Assembly (NCBI GenBank): GCA_902798645.1
Contig: CADBXV010000020.1
Location: 12,135-48,592 of the forward strand
Length of the DNA stretch: 36,458 bases
From: an uncultured bacterium
Lineage (GTDB): Bacteria > Cyanobacteriota > Vampirovibrionia > Gastranaerophilales > Gastranaerophilaceae
Direction of reading: 5' to 3'
In this document: positions 1 to 8,591 of the stretch, in pieces
Numbering within the stretch: the first letter of the stretch is position 1
How the letters are laid out: each line of letters opens with the position of its first letter
Position numbers and translations under genes: made by a program
Notes under the pieces: generated by a model
Seen by the model: only the letters and a program-made list of their open reading frames with translations
Databases searched by the model: none
Told to the model about the DNA's origin: nothing

Positions 1-503
1 GATTAAATTGTTTAAATATTATTAATTTCGTGCACTAAAGTGCACGCTACAAACTGGAGAGAGGGTTTAAACCTTTGGGAAAACAAAAACAGACGTACCC
101 TCTTCCCTTCCCCTCTCCCTCACTACTGTCCATGATAATTTTTGATTAAATAAAAATAATTAATAAAAGGCTGGATTTTTCGGAACACAGTTCCTCAAAA
201 TGACGTTCTACCGGTAGTTTTCGCGCCATGTCATTCCGAGGCTGATTAAGCCGAGGAATCCAGCTTATTATAAAATATTTTTTTGAATCTTTACTTAGTA
301 GTAAATGCTCAAAAGATTATTTTTATATTGATTTACTGGATTTTATTTAAATTTATCTCGGACAGTAGTGTGGGAGAGAGCTGGGGAGAGGGTGTATTTT
401 TAAAACCCCTTTCAATTTTCAACTTTCAACTTTCCATTTACCATTTACCATTTACCACTAAAACAAAGTAGGTCAGGTTTCACCTGACAAAAACTGCGTA
501 TTT
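1..503. repeat. Repeat-rich intergenic region
   Basis: No convincing gene is seen here. The stretch is a patchwork of short repeats. A GCAC palindrome lies at about 25-52 (GTGCACTAAAGTGCAC core). A purine/pyrimidine pair of GAGAGGG and CCCTCTCCC tracts lies at 95-125 and 368-394. An imperfect inverted repeat at 170-264 has arms GCTGGATT and AATCCAGC, with an inner TCCTCAAAATGAC / GTCATTCCGAGG pair. ATTTACC tandem copies lie at about 436-457. One end of the GTAGGTCAGG element lies at 469-496. Related copies of most of these occur elsewhere in the window. Confidence 0.6.
170..264. repeat. Palindromic repeat with ATGAC/GTCAT core
   Basis: The outer arms GCTGGATT (170-177) and AATCCAGC (257-264) are perfectly complementary. 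Inside, TCCTCAAAATGACG and TGTCATTCCGAGG face each other. The same style of sequence (GTCATTCTGAG, GAAGAATCT) recurs at 25,221-25,367, so this looks like a dispersed palindromic family. Confidence 0.6.
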
Positions 504-512
504 TTGTATAAT
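484..512 (+). promoter_or_regulatory. Promoter of the first ABC permease, -35 inside a repeat end
   Basis: CTGACA (484-489) and TATAAT (507-512) are separated by exactly 17 bp. The ATG at 519 lies 7 nt after the -10 box, so the transcript probably starts at or next to the start codon. The -35 hexamer is part of the end of the dispersed GTAGGTCAGG...CCTGACA repeat. Confidence 0.6.
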
Positions 513-518
513 ATTTTT

Positions 519-1352
519 ATGAATGAAAGTAAAAGCGGATATTTATTTATACTTCCTGCGCTTATCGGAACCTTTGTTTTTATCATAATTCCGATATTCT
601 GTTCTTTTGCGCTGAGCTTTACACAATGGGATTTGCTTAATGAAATAAAATTCGTAGGATTAGACAACTACAAAGCTGTTTTATCACAGGGAGAGTTTTT
701 GCAAATTCTTATTAATACATTTGTTTATGCAATATCAACAACTGTCTTTGCCGTAATAATTCCCCTTCTAATCGCCTCTATTCTAAACTCAAAAATAGTA
801 GGCAGTGAATTATACAAAACAATATACTTTTTGCCGTTTATAACGCCGGCTGTTGTAATCGCAATTGTTTGGGGCTGGATTTTTGATCCGAATATAGGGG
901 CGGTAAACACATTACTAAAAACGCATTATACTTGGCTGTTCAGCACTCATCTTGCTATGCCTGTTTTAATATTCGTATCTGTATGGAAGTTAATAGGATA
1001 CAATGTAGTATTATTTTTGACGGGCTTTTCAACAATTGACAACAGCTTGTACGAAGCTTCAAAAATAGACGGCGCAGGAAGTGTTCAAACTTTTTTAAAA
1101 ATAACGCTTCCGCTTTTAAAACCGACAACATACTTTGTAATGCTCGTAACGCTTATATCTTCATTCCAAATATTTGATTTAATTTATGTAATGACAGAAG
1201 GTGGCCCTCAAGATTCAACAAACGTAATCGTTTATTCAATATATAAATATGCATTTGAATATTTTGATGTCGGAAAGTCTTGCGCTCTTGCTTACATATT
1301 ATTTTTAATCATATTTATACTTGCAATAATACAAAGAAAATTTGCAAAATAA
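519..1352 (+). CDS. Carbohydrate ABC transporter permease (MalF/UgpA type)
   Basis: This is a 277-residue integral inner-membrane subunit of a sugar-importing ABC transporter, with about six hydrophobic segments. The cytoplasmic EAA loop that docks the ATPase is clear (EASKIDGAG, then ITLPLLKP). The segment FLPFITPAVVIAIVWGW is typical of the MalF/UgpA half rather than the MalG/UgpE half. A TTG at 504 would add five residues, but ATG 519 is preferred because TATAAT at 507-512 leaves no room for a transcript starting upstream. There is no Shine-Dalgarno sequence. No binding protein, ATPase or partner permease is adjacent, so the transporter genes must be scattered. The substrate cannot be told from sequence; sugars or glycerol-3-phosphate are usual for the family. 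Confidence 0.88.
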   Translation: MNESKSGYLFILPALIGTFVFIIIPIFCSFALSFTQWDLLNEIKFVGLDNYKAVLSQGEFLQILINTFVYAISTTVFAVIIPLLIASILNSKIVGSELYKTIYFLPFITPAVVIAIVWGWIFDPNIGAVNTLLKTHYTWLFSTHLAMPVLIFVSVWKLIGYNVVLFLTGFSTIDNSLYEASKIDGAGSVQTFLKITLPLLKPTTYFVMLVTLISSFQIFDLIYVMTEGGPQDSTNVIVYSIYKYAFEYFDVGKSCALAYILFLIIFILAIIQRKFAK

Positions 1353-1354
1353 AA

Positions 1355-1388
1355 ACTGACTCGTTTTTTCTTTTCCCTTTGAGTCAGT
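1355..1388 (+). terminator. Possible terminator after the permease
   Basis: ACTGACTC (1355-1362) and GAGTCAGT (1381-1388) are perfect inverted arms just after the stop codon. The T-run lies in the loop rather than after the stem, so terminator function is uncertain. Confidence 0.4.
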
Positions 1389-1586
1389 ATAAGTATTTTC
1401 TCTAATAATTTTGGGAGGAGATTTGGGGATAGTTGATAAGAGCATGCTATAATAAATTTTTAAATCATGAAATATCATGTCAAGAAAAATTTACAAAACG
1501 CAACAAAAATTTACAAAAATCATGTCAAAGCCTTTGATTTTGCCAAACTAAAATTGTTACATTTTTATTTAAAAGTTTTACAAAGA

Positions 1587-1616
1587 TTTACAATAGAACA
1601 GGTGTTGTGATACAAT
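1587..1616 (+). promoter_or_regulatory. Promoter of ribE with extended -10
   Basis: TTTACA (1587-1592) and TACAAT (1611-1616) are 18 bp apart, and TG at 1608-1609 makes an extended -10. The -10 ends 6 nt before the ATG at 1623. That leaves no untranslated leader and therefore no room for an FMN riboswitch. Upstream, 1468-1535 carries repeated ATCATGTCAA and AAATTTACAAAA segments of unknown role. Confidence 0.55.
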
Positions 1617-1622
1617 AACACT

Positions 1623-2249
1623 ATGTTTACAGGTATTATAGAAGATTTAGGAAAAATTCTTGCTGTCACAAACAACAGAATAACTGTTCACGCAAAAACA
1701 GTACTTGAAGGAACGAAACTCGGCGACAGCATTTCCGTAAACGGTGTTTGTCTTACTGTTACAAAATTAAATTCAGACAGTTTTGATGCTGACATTTCGC
1801 CCGAAACAATGAAAGTAACCGCTCTTAACAAGTTGAGAGCAGGCTCTGCGGTTAATCTGGAACGAGCGTTGCCTGCAGACGGAAGATTTGGCGGACATAT
1901 AGTTTCGGGGCATATTGATTCTGTCGGCAATTGCGTGGGAATAAAAGAAGACGGAAATTTTTATATTGTACAATGCAAACTTTCGGACAAGAGCGCAAAA
2001 TACGTTGTAAAAAAGGGTTCAATCGCAATTGACGGAATAAGCCTTACCGTTGCGAAAATTGAAGGGAATATAGTTGAAGCTGCAGTAATTCCGCACACAT
2101 TTAAAAATACTAACCTACAATACCTAAGAAGCGGTGACTTTGTAAATGTTGAAACTGACATTTTAGCTAAATATATTGAAAAATTTTTATCAACGAGTGA
2201 TAATAGGTCAGGGATAAGCATGGAATTCCTTGCGGAAAATGGGTTTTAG
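1623..2249 (+). CDS. ribE: Riboflavin synthase, alpha subunit
   Basis: The enzyme converts two molecules of 6,7-dimethyl-8-ribityllumazine into riboflavin and a pyrimidine by-product, the last step of riboflavin synthesis. The protein has 208 residues, the normal size. It opens with the family hallmark MFTGIIEDLG and shows two similar lumazine-binding barrels (SVNGVCLTV in the first, AIDGISLTVAKI in the second). The start follows a -10 box by 6 nt with no SD, so the mRNA looks leaderless. ribBA follows after 3 nt, so the two are surely co-transcribed. Genes for the intermediate steps (ribD, ribH) are not in the window. Confidence 0.95.
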   Translation: MFTGIIEDLGKILAVTNNRITVHAKTVLEGTKLGDSISVNGVCLTVTKLNSDSFDADISPETMKVTALNKLRAGSAVNLERALPADGRFGGHIVSGHIDSVGNCVGIKEDGNFYIVQCKLSDKSAKYVVKKGSIAIDGISLTVAKIEGNIVEAAVIPHTFKNTNLQYLRSGDFVNVETDILAKYIEKFLSTSDNRSGISMEFLAENGF

Positions 2250-2252
2250 AAT

Positions 2253-3467
2253 ATGGTGTCAATGGGAAATGAATTTAATAAAATAGAAGAAGCTATAGAA
2301 GACTTTAAACAAGGGAAACCCTTAATAGTAGCAGATGATGAGGATAGGGAAAACGAAGGTGATTTAATTTGTTCTGCTGAGTTTGTAACCCCTGAACTTG
2401 TTAACTTTATAACAAAAGAATGCAGAGGAATAGTATGCCTTGCAATATCAGATGAGATTGCAAAAAAGCTTGATTTGCCTCAAATGGTTGAACGTAATAC
2501 TGAAAGCATGCAAACCGCATTTTCATTGAGCATTGATGCAAATCCTAAATTTGGTGTAACAACCGGTGTATCAGCATATGACAGAGCAAAAACGATAGAA
2601 GTTGCCATCGCACCTGATGCCGAACCGTCAGATCTTCGCAGACCCGGGCATTTATTCCCTTGCGTTGCGAGAAAAGGCGGTGTCTTAAAGCGCTGCGGAC
2701 ACACAGAAGCCGTTGTTGATTTGGCAAAAATCTGCGGACACAGACCTGCAGGAATTATGTGTGAAATAATGAAAGACGACGGAACAATGATGCGTCGTGA
2801 CGATTTGTTTGAATTTGCCCAAAAGCATGGGTTTAAAATTATTACAGTTGCGGACTTGATAGCGTACAGGCTTAAAAGTGAAAGATTTGTAAAAAGAGAA
2901 GTCGAAGTATTTTTGCCGACAAAATTCGGAGATTTTAATATTATAGGATACACAGATACAATTACCGGTTGTGAACATGTTGCGATGGTTAAAGATGACG
3001 GCTCGGATAAAGTTCCGCTAATCAGAGTTCACAGTGAATGCTTAACCGGGGACGTATTCCACAGCCTTAAATGTGACTGCAATTGGCAGCTGCATGCGGC
3101 ACTTAAAATGATATCCGAATACGGCAAAGGTGCTGTAATTTATATTCGTGACCACGAAGGCAGAGGAATCGGCTTAATCAATAAATTGAAAGCGTACAAG
3201 CTTCAAGAACAAGGACAGGATACGGTTGAAGCTAATATCTCTTTGGGATTTGCTCCGGATTTAAGAAATTACGGTGTCGGTGCGCAAATTATACTTGATT
3301 TGGGATTTAACAATTTTAACCTTATAACTAATAATCCTAAGAAAATCATAGGTTTAAAAGGTTACGGACTAACCATACACGAAAATATTAATCTCCAATC
3401 AGAGATTACGGAATACAACGCAAGATACATGGAAACAAAGCGTGAAAAAATGCATCACATTTTATGA
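2253..3467 (+). CDS. ribBA: Bifunctional DHBP synthase / GTP cyclohydrolase II
   Basis: This 404-residue fusion makes both precursors of riboflavin. The N-terminal half (about 1-205) is 3,4-dihydroxy-2-butanone-4-phosphate synthase, with VADDEDRENEGDLI and later RPGHLFPC and GHTEAVVDLA. The C-terminal half (about 206-400) is GTP cyclohydrolase II, with zinc cysteines in CLTGDVFHSLKCDC, the loop EGRGIGLINKLKAY and NNPKKIIGL. The motif reads CDCNWQL where CDCGxQL is more usual, a small deviation next to the metal ligands. It starts 3 nt after ribE. A second in-frame ATG at 2262 is possible. Neither start has a clear SD, so translation is probably coupled to ribE. Confidence 0.96.
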   Translation: MVSMGNEFNKIEEAIEDFKQGKPLIVADDEDRENEGDLICSAEFVTPELVNFITKECRGIVCLAISDEIAKKLDLPQMVERNTESMQTAFSLSIDANPKFGVTTGVSAYDRAKTIEVAIAPDAEPSDLRRPGHLFPCVARKGGVLKRCGHTEAVVDLAKICGHRPAGIMCEIMKDDGTMMRRDDLFEFAQKHGFKIITVADLIAYRLKSERFVKREVEVFLPTKFGDFNIIGYTDTITGCEHVAMVKDDGSDKVPLIRVHSECLTGDVFHSLKCDCNWQLHAALKMISEYGKGAVIYIRDHEGRGIGLINKLKAYKLQEQGQDTVEANISLGFAPDLRNYGVGAQIILDLGFNNFNLITNNPKKIIGLKGYGLTIHENINLQSEITEYNARYMETKREKMHHIL

Positions 3468-3590
3468 AGTGACGGCGTGATGAGGTGATAAAGTAACGAG
3501 GCAGTTATAAACATATTTATTAACTTAATCACTTAATCACCAAGTAAGTGAAAGCGAACGAAGTCACTTAGTCACTTAATTAAAACGAGG
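3468..3590. repeat. Short direct/inverted repeat cluster before the acetyltransferase
   Basis: Variants of CACTTAATCACTTAATCACC and GTGATGAGGTGATAAAGTAA occur as direct copies in two opposed arms (about 3466-3500 and 3525-3580). A long imperfect stem could form. The design resembles the GCACTAAG / GCCTTAAT cluster in front of dnaK. Confidence 0.5.
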
Positions 3591-3596
3591 ATAAAA

Positions 3597-4586
3597 ATGT
3601 CAGAAAACAATTACAAAGTAGAACTTTTAGAAAGCGATTCATTTAAATTTTTCAAAGGTGTGTATAACGACTTCAAATCAAAAGCAATAAACGAGTACAA
3701 ATTTGAGCTTGAGCCTTTGGAATATGACGATTTTATAGATGCGGTAGAAAGAAAATATTTAAACTGCATTATTCTAAAGGAAAACGATATTCCGACAGCA
3801 TTTCTTGTATACACAACTTCCATATCCGAGTCTGTAGAATTAAATGTTATTCACTGTTTGGGAACAGAAGATGAGATTACAAAAATCAAGCTTCTTATAG
3901 AAAAATTTATGTCCGTCACAGAGCCGGACAGAATGTCTAAAGTGGTTACTTATCCTATGCTCGGGCATCAATCAGTATTTACGGCTGATATATCAAAATT
4001 CGGATTCCAATTTGTAGGACTTGCCGTTTTGAGATTTATGATGGGAAATGCTTCTTCCGAAAGAATTTTGGAAAATATGAAACTTTCAGAATTAGAAGAA
4101 GGGTACAAAGTGGTAGGATACAACGACATCTATCGTGAAGAGTTGATAAAAGTTATTCATGAATCCTTCAAAGATACTCAAGATGCCCTGTTTGATTCAA
4201 GATTTAAAACAATAGAAGGCACAAAAGACATTATCAATAAAATTGTTGAAAATATATACGGAGAGTTTTTACCGGAAGTAACTTCCGTCCTTTTGTACAA
4301 TGATACACCGGTAGGATTTGCTTTATCAAACGTAACCGGCGGTACAATAGGCAATATTCCTCTTGTTGCAATAGACAAAAACCATAGAGGAAAAGGTTAT
4401 TCCGAGCATTTGTTAAATCGCTCAATAAAAACTGTGGTAGATTGGACAAAACTCGGAAAAAGAAATTTTTCGGAATTTAATGTAACAACCGAAACAAATA
4501 ATTACAAAGCTCTGAAATTATACAGGAGCATAGGTTTTAAGGAGGATTATTGTTATCCTCAAGCATATTTATTACCAAAAAAATAG
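3597..4586 (+). CDS. GNAT-family N-acetyltransferase
   Basis: The protein has 329 residues, long enough for two tandem GNAT folds. Only the C-terminal one (about 170-329) has a readable acetyl-CoA site: NHRGKGYSEHLLN at about 261-273 matches the R/QxxGxG/A pattern, followed by the typical NxxALxLYxxxGF ending (NNYKALKLYRSIGF). The N-terminal half looks like a degenerate copy that lacks this motif. A Shine-Dalgarno GAGG lies 6 nt before the ATG. The acyl acceptor cannot be predicted. It stands alone between riboflavin genes and the SLH protein. Confidence 0.82.
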   Translation: MSENNYKVELLESDSFKFFKGVYNDFKSKAINEYKFELEPLEYDDFIDAVERKYLNCIILKENDIPTAFLVYTTSISESVELNVIHCLGTEDEITKIKLLIEKFMSVTEPDRMSKVVTYPMLGHQSVFTADISKFGFQFVGLAVLRFMMGNASSERILENMKLSELEEGYKVVGYNDIYREELIKVIHESFKDTQDALFDSRFKTIEGTKDIINKIVENIYGEFLPEVTSVLLYNDTPVGFALSNVTGGTIGNIPLVAIDKNHRGKGYSEHLLNRSIKTVVDWTKLGKRNFSEFNVTTETNNYKALKLYRSIGFKEDYCYPQAYLLPKK

Positions 4587-4650
4587 GTGAGAGTATTATA
4601 CTAAAGTTGGAAAAATTAAAAAAACATGTTACAATTTTTCATATTTGTTG

Positions 4651-4682
4651 TAAAATAGATATGGAAATTATACGAAAGGAGA
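4651..4682 (+). promoter_or_regulatory. Promoter and strong SD of the SLH-protein gene
   Basis: A TAAAAT (4651-4656) preceded by TG could be an extended -10, with GTTACA about 17 bp upstream. AAAGGAG (4676-4682) is a near-perfect Shine-Dalgarno, 4 nt before the ATG, in keeping with high expression. Confidence 0.45.
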
Positions 4683-4685
4683 AGT

Positions 4686-6110
4686 ATGAGATTATCTAAA
4701 GAAATTTTAGCAACACTTAGTGTTGTATGCTTAACTTCAGGAATAGCATTTGCAAGTGAACCGACAGGTGACGTTCAAGCATATGCACATCCTACATTAT
4801 TCAGCACACAAGGTCATTCATTATTGACAGGTAACACAGATTCAGTTACTACAGGTGCAAAAGTATTTAAAGCGGCTAATGCAAAAACAATTACAGGAAA
4901 AGAAAATGTTGTTATCGGCAGAGCAGCTGAAAAAGCTATTTCAGATATGAAGAGCTCTATGGATGCAGCAAGAGCAGCATCATTTGATGCAAAATCAGCA
5001 ATTCTTCGTTCTGAACTTGCTTGGCAAATCGTTACAGGTTTAGGTTTCTCTCAAGAAGCAGCTAACAAATACACTGACTTAGCTGATACTTATTGGGCAA
5101 AATCTGAAATCGACAAAGCTTTGGCAGCAGACGTTATGATTGGTTATCCTGATAACACATTCAAACCTGATCAAGCTATAACAAAAGCAGAAGTATTCGC
5201 TACATTTGCTAAGTTAATGGTTGTAAACCACGATGCTGATGCAACACCTGTATACAACGGTCAAGAAGTTAAATATATTCCTAAATGGGCAATCGGTTGT
5301 ACAAACGAAGTTATCGCTTCAGGTATCTTAGAAGCACTTCCTGAACAAGATAAGATTGTTTCAGCAGAATACTTAACAAGAGAACAAGTTGCATACATGA
5401 TTTCAGCTATGAAAGCTAAATTCCACATTGATACAACTAACGGTGCAGAAGGCTGTGCAACAGCTTATGTTCCTACTCAAGTTACTATCAAATTGAGCGA
5501 AAGACTTTCTGCAAGAACTTCTAACGTAGGTGACACATTCACAGCTAAGACTACTGATTCTGCAACAGTTGAAGGTGTTACATTCCCGGCAGGTTCAACA
5601 GTTAAAGGTGTTGTAACAGGTGTTGCAAGACCTGGCGTTAAGAATCCGGGCTACATTGAAGTATCATTCAAAGAAATCTCTAATGATGGTTTGAAAGCAT
5701 CATTCCCAACATACGCTGTAAGCGGTTCAGTTGATGTTAAGAAAAATCCAAACATCATTGCAAGAGTTCTTTCTGCTCCGGTTGAATTAGTAGGCAGAAC
5801 AGCAGGTGTTTCAGGCAGAACAGTTTCTACAGTTGGTAACGTAGTTTCTAACGGAACAGAAGAAGTTGTTGATAACTTAAGCGATACAGTTTCTGATACA
5901 TTCTGCTTACATCCGCTAAAAGGTCTAAAGAGCATTGGCAGCGGTGTTATTGCAGTTGGTAAAGGTGCTACTAATATTGTTAAGACAACAACAACCGGTG
6001 TATTCGGTGTATGCTATGAATTAGTTGACGAAGTTAAGTACATCATCGTACCTAACACAACTAACGATTCTGCATTGAATCCTGACGAAGTATTAACTAT
6101 TCAATTCTAA
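4686..6110 (+). CDS. Secreted SLH-domain envelope protein
   Basis: The protein has 474 residues. A signal peptide (MRLSKEILATLSVVCLTSGIAFA, cut near residue 23) sends it across the inner membrane. Residues about 129-177 form an SLH repeat (YTDLADTYWAKSEIDKALA, then GYPDNTFKPDQAITKAE), and about 182-245 look like a weaker second one. SLH domains bind cell-wall-linked polymers, so the protein probably sits at the peptidoglycan or tethers the outer membrane. Residues about 265-345 look like a small beta-rich domain (RLSARTSNVGDTFTAKT, FPAGSTVKGVV) that I do not recognise, followed by an Ala/Gly/Val-rich tail. It is not the cyanobacterial SLH-OprB fusion because no barrel follows. Codon use is biased to a narrow set as in dnaK and rpsA, which suggests abundance. 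Confidence 0.8.
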   Translation: MRLSKEILATLSVVCLTSGIAFASEPTGDVQAYAHPTLFSTQGHSLLTGNTDSVTTGAKVFKAANAKTITGKENVVIGRAAEKAISDMKSSMDAARAASFDAKSAILRSELAWQIVTGLGFSQEAANKYTDLADTYWAKSEIDKALAADVMIGYPDNTFKPDQAITKAEVFATFAKLMVVNHDADATPVYNGQEVKYIPKWAIGCTNEVIASGILEALPEQDKIVSAEYLTREQVAYMISAMKAKFHIDTTNGAEGCATAYVPTQVTIKLSERLSARTSNVGDTFTAKTTDSATVEGVTFPAGSTVKGVVTGVARPGVKNPGYIEVSFKEISNDGLKASFPTYAVSGSVDVKKNPNIIARVLSAPVELVGRTAGVSGRTVSTVGNVVSNGTEEVVDNLSDTVSDTFCLHPLKGLKSIGSGVIAVGKGATNIVKTTTTGVFGVCYELVDEVKYIIVPNTTNDSALNPDEVLTIQF

Positions 6111-6134
6111 TCGTTGAAACTTTGTAAGAAATAT

Positions 6135-6170
6135 AATCGGGTTGAAAACTTTGTTTTCAACCCGATTTTT
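6135..6170 (+). terminator. Rho-independent terminator of the SLH gene
   Basis: ATCGGGTTGAAAAC (6136-6149) and GTTTTCAACCCGAT (6153-6166) form a 14-bp perfect stem with a 3-nt loop, followed by a T-run. Confidence 0.92.
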
Positions 6171-6174
6171 ATAT

Positions 6175-6282
6175 AAGTTTTTGTCAGGTGAAACCTGACC
6201 TACAAGGATAAATATATAAACAGGAGAAAATTGAACATATAAGACTTTTTCAAAGTAGGTCAGGTTATGCCTAATAATAACT
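6175..6282. repeat. MITE-like element, copy 1
   Basis: The element is about 108 bp. Its left end (AAGTTTTTGTCAGGTGAAAC, continuing CTGACCTAC) is the reverse complement of its right end (GTAGGTCAGG at 6256-6265, ending in AATAACT), with several mismatches in the right end. The middle (AAGGATAAATATATAAACAG, then AAAATTGAACATATAAGAC) is almost identical to the copy at 23,616-23,719. Each end is itself partly self-complementary (GTCAGGTgaaACCTGAC). Confidence 0.8.
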
Positions 6283-6329
6283 ATCTCTGTTGTGTAGATT
6301 TTTAGCAGTTGATTTGTATATTCAGATTA

Positions 6330-8456
6330 TTATTTTGCAAAAGGTTCAAGTTCTTTTATTCTGGTTTTTGCATATTTCAAGTACTCATCATCCGTTGAAT
6401 ATTCCGCAACGAAGTTTTTGTAATACTTGAAAGCCTCTTTATAGTTTTCTAAACCGTCGTAGTCAACTGCTGTCATATAGTTAACAATCGGGAATTCTTT
6501 TGAATATTTTAACACATTCAAATAATCCGCAATTGCCGATTTTGGCTGTTTTTGCTCATCATAAATAAGCGCTCTGTAATAATATGCATAAGCATTATTT
6601 GATTCTTTTTTAATAACTTCACCAAATTTAGTCAATGCATTTGCAAAATCTTTTTTCTCATACAATTCTATACCGGAATTTAAAACACCGAGAGTACCGT
6701 TTTGCTGAACGTAAGATAAAAGTTGTTTTGCTTCAGATTGCGGATTAAGAGCGACAGCCTTATTCAGATAAGCCTCCGCATCGGACCATTTCTGCTGTTC
6801 CGAATAAAGATATCCGATATAATACGGAATTTCAGCATTTTTCGGATTAATTGCTTCTGCTTTTTTGTAGTATGCAATAGCATTATCATAATCCGCTAAA
6901 GCCTGATATGAAGCTGCAACACCAAGCATTGTATTTTCGGTTGCAGGTTTTATATCCAAATATTGTTCAATAGCCTTTTTGTAATCTTTAGCATCAAAAC
7001 TTGCAGAGGCAGCGGCTATACGAGTTGAATCGTAATCACCCTGCATTTCTTTAAGAGTTTTTAGCACAAGGTTATTTGCAGGGAATTTTTCTTTTGCCAC
7101 GTTCAAAGTTGTTATTGCACTTCCGTAATCATCTTTTGAAGCATAACATATACCCAAATTTACATACGCATCAGCTTTTGACTGGTCTTTTTGCAGATAA
7201 GCTCTATATCCGTGGATAGCCTCATCAATCTTACCTTCTTTATGAAGTTTATACGAATAATCATATAATTCCGCATTTGTTCCGTTTTGGCTTAAGTATC
7301 CGATATATTCAATCGGTGACATAGTTTCTTTTATAATATCCGAAATTGCATTTTTCGCCTCTTGGTTTTGCGGTTCAAGAGTGGCAACTGACTTGTACAA
7401 AGCTAACGCAGTTTGCTTGTCGCCCATCTCCGACAAAGCACTTGCTTTGTAAAACATTGCTTTTGTGTTACTCGGCTCAAGAGTGAGTACAGAATCATAC
7501 GCTTCAATTGCACGTCTGTAATCTTTTTTCTGCTGATACAGAGTTCCTACATTCAGCCTTGTAAGCGTGCTGTTTGGATTAAGTCGTTCTGCTTTCCCGT
7601 AATAGCTTAATGCTGACTCTAAATCACCCTGAGCTTGTTTTATTGCGCCTATATTAGCGTTTAAATCCGCATCATTAGGTGTTTGGGCAAGCTTTTTAAG
7701 ATAAATTCTTTCTAATGCATAAAGAACTTCCATATCCCCTTTGGCATTTGCAAGAGCGTCATTATATTGATTTACGGCAGTATCGTACTGTCCTATTTTA
7801 TCTAAAGTTCTTGCGTATTTCATTCTTGTAACACCGTCACTCGGGTTAGCCTGCAAAGCTTTTTTGTAATACTCAGAAGCACGTCTGTCATTTCCTAAAA
7901 GCTTCATTAAATCTCCGATTTGAGCATTTCCTTCGGAAGCGTATCTTTCGGTTTCCGCAGCTTTTGAAAACTCATAAGACGCAGCAGGGAAATTTGCAAT
8001 AGCTCTGAGTTCTTCTGCTTTTTTGTATCTTGCCCCCGGTGTAGTATCAGTTCCCATAACTTTTAAACACTGATTAAGATTGCTGTTTGCAGACTGAATC
8101 ATGCCTATGGAATTCTGTATGTCCTGCTCGTTATCAGGATACATCTTTAAATAGAATAAAGCACTTCTGAAATCATTTGCCGCTTTTTCATAATTTTTTT
8201 CCGTATTAGCATAATGGGCTGCCCTTGCTAAGTATGCATTTACAATTCCTATCCTTGCGGAATTGTCAAGATAGTTTATTCTCATAGCCTTTCTGAATTC
8301 AACAATAGCTGATGAATATTGGCTTTGAGTTAAATAGTTTTGTGCCGCATTGTAGTGTTCGGCGAAAGCTCCCGTAACTGCTGCGAATACATTATTCTGT
8401 GCCAGTATTGATGTAACGGCTAAACAACATACTGTTTGTAATAGATATTTTTTCAT
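6330..8456 (-). CDS. Secreted TPR-repeat protein
   Basis: The protein has 708 residues. It begins with a signal peptide (MKKYLLQTVCCLAVTSILAQ) and is then almost entirely tetratricopeptide repeats, about 15 or more (for example YEFSKAAETERYASEGNAQI, YYGKAERLNPNSTLTRLNVG and YYKKAEAINPKNAEIPYYIG). TPR solenoids bind other proteins; no catalytic domain is seen. It probably acts in the periplasm as a scaffold for envelope assembly, but no partner is suggested by the neighbours. A TAATAT lies 6 nt upstream of the ATG and no SD is present, so translation may be leaderless. It is convergent with the SLH gene. Confidence 0.85.
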   Translation of the reverse strand: MKKYLLQTVCCLAVTSILAQNNVFAAVTGAFAEHYNAAQNYLTQSQYSSAIVEFRKAMRINYLDNSARIGIVNAYLARAAHYANTEKNYEKAANDFRSALFYLKMYPDNEQDIQNSIGMIQSANSNLNQCLKVMGTDTTPGARYKKAEELRAIANFPAASYEFSKAAETERYASEGNAQIGDLMKLLGNDRRASEYYKKALQANPSDGVTRMKYARTLDKIGQYDTAVNQYNDALANAKGDMEVLYALERIYLKKLAQTPNDADLNANIGAIKQAQGDLESALSYYGKAERLNPNSTLTRLNVGTLYQQKKDYRRAIEAYDSVLTLEPSNTKAMFYKASALSEMGDKQTALALYKSVATLEPQNQEAKNAISDIIKETMSPIEYIGYLSQNGTNAELYDYSYKLHKEGKIDEAIHGYRAYLQKDQSKADAYVNLGICYASKDDYGSAITTLNVAKEKFPANNLVLKTLKEMQGDYDSTRIAAASASFDAKDYKKAIEQYLDIKPATENTMLGVAASYQALADYDNAIAYYKKAEAINPKNAEIPYYIGYLYSEQQKWSDAEAYLNKAVALNPQSEAKQLLSYVQQNGTLGVLNSGIELYEKKDFANALTKFGEVIKKESNNAYAYYYRALIYDEQKQPKSAIADYLNVLKYSKEFPIVNYMTAVDYDGLENYKEAFKYYKNFVAEYSTDDEYLKYAKTRIKELEPFAK

Positions 8457-8591
8457 ACCAACATATTACTATATAAATTTGAGAAGTGAATAAGTTAAGG
8501 GGGTATATAAACAAAATTTAACAATTAAATTTTAATTTAGGTTCAATGTCAAGTATTGCCTGACAATAACTGAATCGGTTAATCAGACATT

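Noticed and set aside
283..471. 62-codon frame in the left intergenic region
   Set aside because: It runs through repeat tracts (GAGAGGG, TTTCAACTTTCAAC, ATTTACC) and has no ribosome binding site or protein-like composition.
1353..1622. FMN riboswitch before ribE
   Set aside because: The -10 box lies 6 nt before the ribE ATG, leaving no leader, and no FMN-element sequence is visible upstream.
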